Source: Syngnathus acus
Lineage: Eukaryota > Chordata > Actinopteri > Syngnathiformes > Syngnathidae
Assembly (NCBI RefSeq): GCF_901709675.1
Contig: NC_051091.1
Location: forward strand, 6,792,967 to 6,856,966
DNA length: 64,000 nt
Reading direction: 5' to 3'
Shown: in pieces, positions 48,202 to 59,113 of the stretch
Layout: each line of letters begins with the position of its first letter
Numbering within the stretch: position 1 is the stretch's first letter
Notes under the pieces: generated by a model
What the model was told of the DNA's origin: nothing
The model's database searches: none
Seen by the model: the letters and a program-made list of their open reading frames with translations, nothing else
Position numbers and translations under genes: made by a program

Positions 48202-48593
48202 CTATTTTTACTGACGTCCATTAATAGTCCCACGTGAGCAGCAAGTTAGTGCTTTATATTTAGACCGCGAGGAGCATGGGCGTTTGCGTCAGTGGAATCC
48301 CGTGAATGCGTCACTCATATGACGTCTGTGGCGATTGCCACATGATTGGCTGTGAACCGGAAACCAGCCCTCCTCTCCTACCACCGTTTTAGGCACGGTC
48401 CCGCCTTGTAGTCTCCACAGCGTGATAAAACAAGCAGCACATGGAGCGTCCCGCGTGGATCTGAACTGATGCGTGTGTGCGTGAGTGTGTGCGCGCGCGC
48501 TTGTGTGAGTGGGCGTGTGCATCAGCGGGGCCTATAAAGTTTATCCTTGGAATACATGACCAACATCAGAATTTGGATATTTACGTGAATCAG
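48202..48593 (+). promoter_or_regulatory. nr4a1: nr4a1 promoter with MEF2, TGCGTCA and CRE-like sites, TATA box and untranslated exon 1
   Basis: Two MEF2-type sites are present (CTATTTTTAC at 48202-48211 and TTATATTTAG at 48254-48263). They are interleaved with four AP-1/CRE-like elements: TGACGTCC at 48212-48219, TGCGTCA at 48285-48291, TGCGTCA at 48307-48313 and TGACGTCT at 48320-48327. A TATAAA lies at 48533-48538. A donor at 48593 (AATCAG|GTCAGT) closes a short untranslated first exon probably starting near 48560. The set and order resemble the activity-inducible promoter of mammalian Nur77, whose MEF2 sites and TGCGTCA elements mediate calcium and depolarisation responses. Confidence 0.7.
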
Positions 48594-50048
48594 GTCAGTG
48601 TTTGATATATATCATTTGTAATAGTGCTGTTTGCGTCATATTATTAATTTATACCAAAGATGATACATGACTATAAAAAAAAAAAATCCCCTCCAAACAT
48701 CTTGGTCCTCATGTAGATGAAGTACGATTTGAAGTAAATTTGTCTTTTTCTCAAATGGAATGACGCTATTGATTATGCAGTATGTGTTTGCAGAGTTTAG
48801 GGAAGCCTTTTTCACAAAGTTCCCTTTAAAGTGAGTCTAAGCCCAAGTCTAAATTGCAAAAGCCACGTTTTAACCTTCAAACCACATGACTTTCCTACAC
48901 TGTCCTCACCATGTCCCGAATCGATCCCCAAACACACACCTGTGGAAGTACGTGCATAACCAGGCTTTGCCACCTTTCCCACTTCAGATGGCACTGGGCC
49001 CTTCCTGTAATACAATCTGCAGCACTCCCTGGTTTAGTCCCTGTGAAAGAGGGTTGCCCTCCACTCAAGGAGTTCTTAAGAACATGACCAGCCAGTAACA
49101 CAATATCTGACAGGATCTGACGGCTCCGCCGGGCCAACGTCTACCCTTTCTAAAGAAGGCTGAGATGCCTTGAAGCCAAGAGGGCATAATGGGAAATAAG
49201 GCATTCAAGGGGGTAATAAAGGAAACAGAAGGCGGGTTAGGATTACTGACTATAAGGAAAACCTAGTGGCCTCTACGGACAAACAAAGCGGGATCTGGTT
49301 TCAAAACAAAATTTTCCCATAGGAAATAATGGAAGCAGAAATAATCTTTTCCAGGCTCGAGTGTCACATTTGTTGAACCAACTGTTCAGGAAATGTCTTA
49401 AGTAACAATTGGATACAAGTAGTAACAATTGGGTACGAGTATAAAATTAAGTTTGCTACTGTTAATATTCTGACATAAAAGCAACACACAGCCTTTAAGT
49501 GCGAGAGTTTGGGCTCATACTTATATTTGTTGTCATTACGACTACACCAATACCATCCACTGTGTATAATCTGTACTGGGGACATTGTAATTTCCTAGGG
49601 ATGTTTTAGAACATAGAACATAGAATATGAAAATGCAAACACTTGTAGAGATAAATAGAAAAAACCATTTTCATGTTGATATTTATCCATTTCCTACCTT
49701 GTTACATTCTTGTCTCTAAATGTGAAAACCATGATCAACGTCATCACATGGACAAATAACATTATTTATGACTACTAACATGAGATTAAATGTAATTTGA
49801 GCATATTTGCTATTTAAGAAGTGTATATAAGTACTAAGTCACTTAAAGCTACACTGACACCTCACATATCAACGTATGCAGGCACTGACCTGTATTTGAG
49901 TGATTTAGGGCCGAACTCCTCCGACGTTGTAACTAAGATGCTTGTGCGGCAGTTTTTCATATGCAACTTTTTCAAAGCACGTCCACACCAGACTTGTCTT
50001 ACACCTGAGTTTTGTTCGAGTGCTAACTGATGTCATTGTGTGCCCCAG
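48594..50048 (+). other. nr4a1 first intron
   Basis: 1.45 kb between the untranslated exon and the acceptor ending at 50048 (TGTGTGCCCCAG). AT-rich; no further coding exon seen. An upstream ATG at 50030 lies on the intronic side of this acceptor and is not expected to be used. Confidence 0.55.
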
Positions 50049-50050
50049 CG

Positions 50051-52782
50051 ATGCCCTGTGTACAAACACAGCACGTATCCCTGACCCATGACACCCACTT
50101 TGGCTCTGACCTCTTAAACCCTGACCCGGGCGCCAAGTTGGCGATGGACATCGGTAGCCAGAAGGAGCAGCTGTCCACGTCGTTGTTACCCAGCATCAAT
50201 ACCTTAGTGGGAAGCGGCTACATAGGGGAGTTTGATGCTTTTTCCTGCAAGATTCCCGCCTCGGCTTCCACGTCTACACTATCGTTCGGCCAGAGTTCAG
50301 TCGCTGAAAGTTTGGACTGCCAAATGCAGAACCAAGCCTATAAACTGGATGACCTCCAAGTGTATGGCTGTTACCCAGGCTCATTTACACTCAGTTGCAT
50401 CGATGAGACTCTGTCGTCCTGCGGCTCTGACTACTACGGCAGTCCAGGCTATCCTGCCGCTTCCCCCCCAGCAACGGGCTTTCAGACACTCTGTGCACCT
50501 CTATGGGATTCCACTTTTAGCACCTACAACTCAGCACCTCAAGCTGATAAACAGCCCTCGTTTTTCCCCTTCAGCCCCGCACCGGAGCAGCACTCTCCCG
50601 TGCTGCCCCACCATGATGCTCCATTCGGTCAGGACGAGGCTTTTTTCATGTCTCCTCAGCAGCAAGTGTCTTCGCTCCTTTGCCCCGTCATGTCTATAGA
50701 GCACGGCGCCAGGCTTGTGGAGGGCTCTGCCAAAATCCACAACCCGGCTCTGAGCGAGGGCCGCTGTGCCGTGTGCGGAGACAATGCATCCTGTCAGCAC
50801 TACGGGGTCCGTACTTGTGAAGGCTGCAAAGGTTTCTTCAAAGTGAGTGGAAGGAAGATAAGAGATTGTTTTTATATTCAATTATAAACACCTTCGAAAC
50901 TGCTAAAAGGGAAGCGATAACTGAAACCATAATAAAAAAAATATATACTAATAAAATAAAAATACAATAAAAAAATACATAAAAAATGAATAATAAATCA
51001 AATAAAAAATAAAAATTCTCCATACATTTTTATTGACACAATTCATCTCCCAGTCCGTTCTGAATAGTCCGAGGTGACCAAATATGGTTCCTTGCCCAAT
51101 AAAGGGCTACTATTTTCCCTGTAATTTTAGCATGATAAACAATCCATCCGTAGTTATTTATACTTTTTTTTTCTTTTTTTCCCTGACAGCGAACTGTGCA
51201 GAAAAATGCAAAATATGTTTGCTTGGCTAACAAAGATTGCCCAGTGGACAAGAGGAGGAGGAACCGCTGTCAGTTCTGCCGTTTTCAAAAATGCCTTACA
51301 GTGGGAATGGTTAAAGAAGGTAACGTAACGTCATCCTCGCTTGGAGTTTTCACTGACTAACGCATGATGATGGCCAAACCATGGTCTGTAATGACAATCT
51401 TGTGAAACCAAAGCTTGGAATGAAAGACACATGTTAGATGAGATTTACAATGCCAGCTGCAGAAAGAAATGGATATACTCTAGCAGCTGTTTTTTTTTTT
51501 CCAAGTGTCTAGTGCAGCCATGTGAAGGACACAAGCACGCGCTTGAAGTCTTCCTCTCATCCTTTATGTCTCTAGTTGTCCGGACAGACAGCCTGAAAGG
51601 TCGCCGAGGGCGTCTGCCATCCAAGCCCAAGACGGTAGCCGAGGCTTCCTCCACCACCCCCAGCGTCAACATCATTTCCTTGCTTGTACGTGCGCATTTA
51701 GATTCCAACCCGAGTATCGGCAAGCTTGACTACTCCAAGGTAAGTGCTCATGTTTTGCCGCTCTTTCTGGTTGCTATTTTGCATGCAGGGCCATTTCATA
51801 AAATTTAATCAAATTAAATAAATTTATTTATTTATTTATTCAATTTTATTTAATTTTATTTAAATTTATGAAATGGTAAATTTGCCTCCTCTTGCTCCTC
51901 AGTACCAGGAAACCGTGGACAAGGTATCGGAGAAGGAGGATGCTGGTGACATCCAGCAGTTCTATGACCTACTAACCGGCTCATTGGAGGTCATAAAAAC
52001 CTGGGCTGAAACCATCCCGGCATTCTCTGACTTTTGCGCAGAGGACCAGCAGCTACTTCTTGAGTCTGCCTTTGTTGAGTTGTTCATCCTACGCCTGGCA
52101 AACAGGTTGGCTGCATTTAAGAACCAATGTATTATTACTTGAGCTGGAGGATGAATCAGATTCAGACCAACGTTGCAAGAAATGAATCCAAGTATAATGA
52201 ATGTAGCATTGTTTAATACATGATATCATTTCATTCCAATGACTTTCAATTTTCCAGATCCAATCCAGAAAAGCACAAACTGATCTTCTGTAACGGCGTG
52301 GTCCTCCACCGACTGCAGTGTGTTCGTAGTTTTGGGGACTGGATCGACTCCATCATGGATTTCTCCCAGAGCCTTCACCGAATGAACTTAGACATCTCTC
52401 TGTTTGCGTGCCTTTCAGCCCTCGTCATCATCACCGGTTCGGCCGTTTCTTTCCTTTTCACACTCATTGCTTATATGCCAGAATGGTGTTTCTCATGCCG
52501 TGACGTCTTTGACTCTTAGATCGGCACGGCCTCAAAGAACCCAAACGTGTTGAAGACTTCCAGACCAACCTCATCTCATCTTTAAGGGCGCACGTGAGTG
52601 GAAACCGATCGGAAGTGAGCCGAACCCAACCCGGTTATCTCTCTCGGCTTCTGGGTAAGCTCCCGGATCTCAGGACTCTTTGCACACAGGGCCTGCAGCG
52701 CATCTTCTACCTAAAACTGGAGAACCTTGTCCCCCCTCCACCTATTGTGGAGAAAATCTTTATGGATATCCTCCCATTCTGA
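50051..52782 (+). CDS. nr4a1: Nuclear receptor NR4A1 (Nur77)
   Basis: Six coding exons, join(50051..50842, 51190..51319, 51576..51739, 51903..52105, 52258..52436, 52520..52782), give 1731 nt and 576 residues (human 598). The start MPCVQTQH is directly after an acceptor and matches the human MPCIQAQY. Residues 1-235 form the serine/proline-rich AF-1 transactivation region, including [11 protein letters not shown] and [12 protein letters not shown]. The two C4 zinc fingers are at about 238-305 ([20 protein letters not shown] with the P-box [10 protein letters not shown], then [20 protein letters not shown]). The A-box basic part [12 protein letters not shown] follows. The ligand-binding domain covers about 345-576 and ends in the usual IFMDILPF. 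It is an orphan receptor and immediate-early transcription factor that binds the NBRE AAAGGTCA. NR4A1 rather than NR4A2/3 is supported by the start, the LBD and the neighbours dgka and nab2. AATAAA at 53908-53913 is the likely end of the 3' UTR. Confidence 0.97.
51791..51876. repeat. AT-rich palindrome in nr4a1 intron
   Basis: The arm beginning CCATTTCATAAAATTTAA (51791) is an almost exact reverse complement of the arm ending TTAAATTTATGAAATGG (51876); arms are about 35 bases with a short (TTTA)n centre. It occupies more than half of the 163-base intron between exons 51576-51739 and 51903-52105. Confidence 0.8.
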
Positions 52783-55700
52783 ATCCAAATGAACTCATAA
52801 GGAGATGGGAACACACCTTATATGATTTTTGTTCTTTTGCTGGTGCTAAAAAGCACTTTACCTGTCAACTAATATATGGGACCTTATCTACAGCGGCGAG
52901 CTTTAAAGATGCATGCAGAATCTTTACGGAACCGTGATGGTGTAATATAGCAACCAAGCACTCTGGAGAAATAATGTCCAGTGTGAGACGTCTTCATGGC
53001 TGTGTTTGGGTACTACGGAGAGAGCTGAACTGATATTAGTGGTCATATATTTTGTGTGCATATAAAAAGACTTTATTGCTGTGCTAAATGTGTAAATGTT
53101 GCCATGCTCTGCAACTCAAAACAATGTTAGCATTGCAGTGTCAGTGATGGTAGCTAAAAGCCAAGACACAATTTGCTCAAGAGGTTTCTTGGTCTGTTGG
53201 TTCCACTCAAAAAAGAAACACAACCAGATTAACCTGTTACAGAATCAAGAGAGACACACAACAATGGTTGCAGAAATGTTCTTTCACCTCTTTTGAGAAA
53301 ACAGTAATAATCCTTATAGCCTTAAATGAAAGAAAATGTTTGCTCATTACTTTCTTGTTGCTGTTTCTAACATCTTTTACAAATCTATACAGTTTACACG
53401 CAATGAGTAGTGAGGGGAAAAAAGTGCCTTTGCAAGAACTCCTTAACTCCTGATGTGACCCAATGTCAGTGTCATTCCTACGATGACAAATTTGAATTTA
53501 GCCATCACTATAAAAGCTTTTGACAAAAAAAAGTGCCTCAAGTATATGAAAGTAAGGAGGGGTGGTTCACAAATGAATTTGTGCGTGATTCAAAAGACTG
53601 TGAGGATCATGCATGGTCAAATATTTCTTTTTTTTTTTAACTCGTTGCTCCTGAAACCGCTCAAATCAATGCTTATCTGCATGTTTGTGTCTGATGAAGG
53701 TCTTTCACACCATTCTGTTATGTGGTCCTTTCTTATTATTTGACCATGCAAATACCTTGAAAAATGTCCCCGAGATGTTGGGAGAAAACTGTGGACAGCT
53801 GAGATCTTTATAAATAATGCTCAAGCCGATACAATAGACTTGCTTCTACATTCACAGAGAAAAGTGATTTTCATGATGCAAAAGTATTCCCACGGATTAG
53901 ATTTGATAATAAATTCTGAAAATGTGTTACCGAGTGTTTTTATTTGAATTGATTCTCATGATCATATCGATCACTTTTGCACGTGTTCTTGAAATTACAG
54001 TCACTTTAAGAAACCTGACATAACTTCAAGCATTTTGTCAGAAAAAATATTTACATTTGTGTTTCTAATTTTCATCGTGTTATGTGTGTCGGTGGATGTC
54101 GTCAGGCTTAACTCTGTGAAATCAGTTGTCATTTTTGAAATGTATTTGTTAAACAGAAGAAGACACTGTGTTGCTGTTCCCAGCCACGCGACACTTGATC
54201 CTACTGCCATATGGTCGTCTGAGCTTTGCTTCTGGCAGACTGAGTGGAAACAGCGTAGACATGAAAAATAGATTGCACTGAGTTTTCTTCTCTTCTTTAT
54301 CAAACCAAAGCGAACCCTCAGTCATCAATTGGTGACTTGAATATTGGTCGTTGAAAGTTTGCCACTTCAGATTTGTGGGGGCAGAGGCCAGATCACCCCA
54401 AACGGTGTTTGAAAAGCTGAGGGCAATGTCTTTCATACCAAACTCATTCTCTTGAGGACTGGACTGCCCATATTGCTCTCTTCAAAGACCAACACACACA
54501 TACACACATTAGTTGGGTTTTTTTCCTTACCCATGTCATCTGGATTTGTTCCCTGCCTCTGAATTTAAGATCTCTGCTCTGACATACAACACTCAGCATT
54601 GGTGGACTGGAATTATGTTCACACCCAATATATGTGTGTATGATGCATGTATGTGACTTGTTTATGTGACTTGGCTGTCATAGTGATATAATTTTTTAGA
54701 TATATATATATATATATAATATCATATCTATATTTCTTGACTCTACATGTGAGGGAGTGCTGGTTCCCCATTTTTCAATAAGGCTTGTGTTATTTTATCA
54801 TCCATATATCTCACACAGTGGCAGGATGTAAAATTGAAATTATGATGACAACAAATATTAAGTTATATTTCACTTGGATGAAGCTTACATTTACATGTTA
54901 ATCAATGATTGCATAGTTTGCTTTAATCCCATTCAACCACATGGAGCAATTTATGACATAATCCATATCAAAATTCAGTATTGTAGGTCAAAATAATGGA
55001 TTGTTTTTTTTCATGTCACTTGTTGCTAAGCAGATTTCCACAAAGCACATTTAGGATCCACAAACAAGAGAAAGGACAGGAATACTAAGAAACAGTTTGT
55101 ATTTACATCATCTTAAATATAAAACGCTTTTGTCATCACTACAGCCTCTCTAGATAAACATTATCCTTAGATTCATCTCAAATGACAGCAAAGCAAATCC
55201 CATGAATTAACATGGAAGAGACTGTCAATATCGTCGCAGTGGGAAGAAAGCTAATAGCTTTGTTTGTGTGTATGTTGCACCTGTCATTTATTGATGGACT
55301 GAGCTGCAAATAACTTCAGGGAATCTGCTTTGTATTCTGCGGGGACATCTCGGCATTGAATTGAATAATTCCTTTTTCATTCCTACTTCTGTCCAACCTA
55401 CAATCAAGCTTGCATGTTTTGATGAACTTTTAATTACCACACCATATAGATTTATACACCTATATATTTGTACATAGGCTATGCGCTCACCAGTTTGAAG
55501 CGTGGGTGTGTTAATGAGTGTGGAAAACCCTCCGTGAGTTTATTTATAGCTGGCCATTGTTGAGCCCATAGAAACATCTGTAATTTGATCTGGCCTCTCC
55601 CACCGAGAGAGTCTGCTGATAAACGACTTGGCAGACGTCACTGGCCATGCCACCCCTGTGCGACGAGCTAAAGCTCTTTACCTCCCCCCATGTATTAACT

Positions 55701-58370
55701 TCTAAGTGAATTATCATTTTTTAGTAGAGGATAGGTTGCTGCTAGGGATCTGTTTGGACCTCGCCGATTAAATGGCTCTTGTCTTTGGTGTAAACTTAAG
55801 GGCTGCTGCTATGTTATATTGTTGCTTTGTATATGCCACAAGATGCCTGCTGTCTTTTTTTTTTTTAAAAGAAGAAGCTTTTTCAGATTGTAATACCATA
55901 GAGGCTTGAGACAAGATTAAAAAAAAAAAAGGATAAAAAGGATATCACTGTGTTTATCTGCGCTTCTCACTATGTTGGAAACTTCTCTCTGCTGAGCCAA
56001 AAAACATGAGAATGTTACAATTATAAAATGAGATTGACAGGACAGATTGTGTTGCACTGGCGGATGACAGTTCCTGGCCTAGAAGTTATTCACAGCAAAG
56101 CCCCCTCACCAACACTAATACACACACGCACACTTCAGAGAGCCCCAACACAAGGATCAAGTGCAATACAAGGGTGGAAGGAGGGGTTCAAGGTCAGAAC
56201 AAACACCGAGTGTACCAAACAGCACACACAATTGTCGTCTGAGGGATAAAACACACGCAAGCATAAATCCAAAATTTAGACGCTCCCCTAGAATAGATAT
56301 AAAGCATTTTAAGTGCCCATTTACATATCTCTTCGCAGCCGTGTATTCTTTTTCCTTCTTCTCGAATGGTGTTGGAAGCGACGACGTGTTGAACAAGTCC
56401 TTGGAAACAAGAGCAGCTGTTAAAAATAGTGGTGCAAATATTTTGGGTCAAAAGTCTCCCATACTAGCGGCGATATGAATTTGAATTATACATTCGCACC
56501 AGTTTGTTCACCGGCATCTGTGCTGCTTGGTCTTATGTTACTTGGAGTTGAAAGTGTGGAGTTCTTGCAACTCCACTGCCTTCACAGCTATCAGACTCGA
56601 GTTCAGTTATCCTGATACATATTTAGTGCATCGTTTTGTATCGTGCATAACTTTATTTGTATTACCATGTGTGGTATTTTGTACACGTCAGTAACCCGAC
56701 ACATTTGATGATGTTACACATGCAATCAAAAGATAATATATTTATAGAAGCTGTCTGGCTAAGACATAAATTAATAAAAATACTTAAAATAAAACTTGAA
56801 ACTTGACTTGTTGGTCATGTGTACTTTCCGGATGAGTAAACGACAATGAGTGTGAACATATTCACTGCAACAGAAACAACGGAAAATACAGTGATCTGTT
56901 CCAGGAGTTAAAATTGGCAATAATAACATTTGAAACAGTATTTCAAGTTCAGTTCAACAACAAAAATCAATTTGATGATTGAAGTTATGAATTTCTTTCA
57001 GATTTATTCACAAATTAAGTGTAACTCTTAAATAATGTACAGTCTTAAAATTTTCCACACCAATTTTTTTTGATGTGTTCTACAAAAGAGAACATCCATC
57101 CACACTGAAGCCATTTTGTAACGATGTGATTAAGGGAGGCTCCCCGAGTTCCTTAAACAGAGTGTTACATAAGTGGACTGGCAAGACTGGGATCACAAGG
57201 TGCTGGCAGCAAACTCAGTGGGCGGATGGATGTCAGAGAAAGTAAGTCTGCCACCCATCAAATTCCATCGCATTAAACGTTTATTTTTAAACCAATATCA
57301 GTCTCAAGCAGCGCTTCCATCCATTCGTATTAATAAAGGACTGACTCACATTCATCCACTGGACATCATGTGACCAAAAGCACCTTAAATTAGTTAGCAG
57401 TCTGACCAAAAGAAACATGTTTGGAATTTGTTCACACTTGGAAAAAACGTTTCCCATTGAAATGAATGTAAATAGAATCAATCTGTTCCACTGTAGAGCA
57501 ATTTTAGTATACGTGGGTGTAGGACGATGCTCTTGAGAATCTCGTCTAACAAAGGGCTCTCTGAGGCAAAGTTTTCCGGTCTTCTTTAGACGCACATTTG
57601 GTTCTTCAGTCACTTCTCTTCTGTATAACAGGGAAATGATGCACAAAGGTGAAAAAAAAAAAGCAGAACACAGACTCTGTTCTGCATTTTCATGCATAAA
57701 ATGGAGGCCAGTACTGAGAAATATTTCCCTTGAATCTAACATTATGAATGAACAAATGATACACAACAAATTCGGAATAGAAAAACACACCCTTTTATTT
57801 GTGCTGTGACTATTCTGATGTTGTGTCACATAACAGATCATGACGCTTGCTATGACGTTGTACAAATATTTTCCACGTTCTTATTAAACGGATGATGTCC
57901 TCTTTCAACAAAATGCTTTTCACTTCCTTATTCCCCTTTAACCACTTCCCTTTTGCTTGACAGCAAGGGCCACAATGCTTACAATTCATATCACAAATGT
58001 TTTTCGGCTTTCTTAAAATGAGGTTGGTTGTATTGCAGCTATAGAAGGGATCGCTTGGAGCTGCGGCAGTTCAACGTGTGACAGGTTAGTAAATGTTTAC
58101 TGTTGTGCACTCAGCGGATTGTACTACTTAAATATTTGACCCGCTGGTGCAGCTAATATTTGAAGTACTCATCATGAGACGATGCGAGGCAGTCTGTGTA
58201 TGTGTACAAGATGTTCTGGGCTATTAATCTTAAAATGAACTTTTTTCAAATGTAACTTTAATCCTATGTTTAGTCAGTATTGTATTATTGCCCGTGCAGC
58301 TCATTTGTTAAATTATGATCATATCTTAAATGATGATCATTATTCCACATCTGCAGACTGGTGAGGTGAG
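52783..58370. other. nr4a1 3' UTR and 4.4-kb gene-poor interval
   Basis: The first part (to about 53930) is the nr4a1 3' UTR with AATAAA at 53908-53913. The rest is AT-rich, with a palindromic TA stretch at 54698-54735 and no convincing gene. A second AATAAA-like site lies at about 56771. An isolated minus-strand open frame at 57287-57865 looks like chance or repeat DNA. A good donor (GACAG|GTTAGT) at about 58083 could end an untranslated first exon of the next gene. Confidence 0.5.
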
Positions 58371-59113
58371 ATGGAGGCAGCATACAGAGACCTTTACCAG
58401 GAGTTTCTTCGTCTGAGATCTCTTTGTCTTAGGCAGGCGGCTCTATTGCACCGTCTCATGACAACCCTACAGATGACCAAAGGTGAAAGAAAACATTCCA
58501 AAATTTGGTCTCATGAAGTGGAACCGTTATGATGACTCAGTAAAAGTACTTGTCTGCAGGTGCTCCTAATGGAGACTTAACCGTCGAGCGTATCCAGGAA
58601 GTCGTAGCGCATTTCCAGGGAAACCCAATAAGTGCACACAAGCCTGCAGCGCAGTCTGATATGTATGCGCTCCCACAAAATGAGAGCACATCTCGTATCC
58701 TGGCTGAAGATATGTCCAGTCTCAGCATGAAGGCACCTGATGGCAAAGCACAACAAAAGATGTCATTAGGACAGGACCCTTTAATAAATACGTTTTCCAG
58801 TGATCCTCCCAGTGGAGGCGGGAGCCATCCGGACTCCAAGAGGGTAAATTAACCACGTCAGGAGACGTCACTTTTTTTTTTTGCACCAACATGTCCTTTC
58901 TCAATTTCCTTGTAAAAATGTGCTGCATTTTCTCAGATGTCTCTTTCAGACCGTCAGTTCCTCGGCTTTGACGTCCCGAGTATTCCAGGTAGATTTCTGA
59001 TGTCAGACGTGGCGCTTCAATCTCTCGTGTGTGACTTCTGCCAGGCCGTTTTTCCGGGTCACACAACCACCAGGGGGGAGTTCCTGCAACATCTCCACAA
59101 CCACGTCACCTAG
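58371..59113 (+). CDS. Short TANK-like adaptor with C-terminal zinc finger
   Basis: Three exons, join(58371..58482, 58560..58843, 58937..59113), give 573 nt and 190 residues. The N-terminus (YRDLYQEFLRLRSLCLRQ, then LLHRL) is a short amphipathic helix that aligns with the TBK1/IKK-epsilon-binding helix of TANK (WDLKEEFHKICMLAKAQ). The middle (about 45-130) is polar and low in complexity. The C-terminus LVCDFCQAVFPGHTTTRGEF followed by LQHLHNHVT is a Cys2-His2 zinc finger that matches the last residues of TANK (VCEFCQAVFP). TANK proper is about 425 residues; this protein keeps the two ends and lacks most of the middle, and I see no clear PxQxT TRAF-binding motif. TANK links TRAF3 and TBK1 in interferon and NF-kB signalling, so a role as a TBK1-binding adaptor is inferred. 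It could be tank itself in a compact form, but its place between nr4a1 and nab2 argues for a paralog. Confidence 0.78.

Noticed and set aside
50030-50050. Upstream ATG giving nr4a1 a longer start (MSLCAPA)
   Set aside because: A strong acceptor ends at 50048, so this ATG is intronic; the family start MPC follows at 50051.
57287-57865. 192-codon minus-strand open frame downstream of nr4a1
   Set aside because: No recognisable domain, biased composition, and it sits in DNA with repeat-like words; no supporting neighbours or splice signals. A genome copy count would decide whether it is a repeat.
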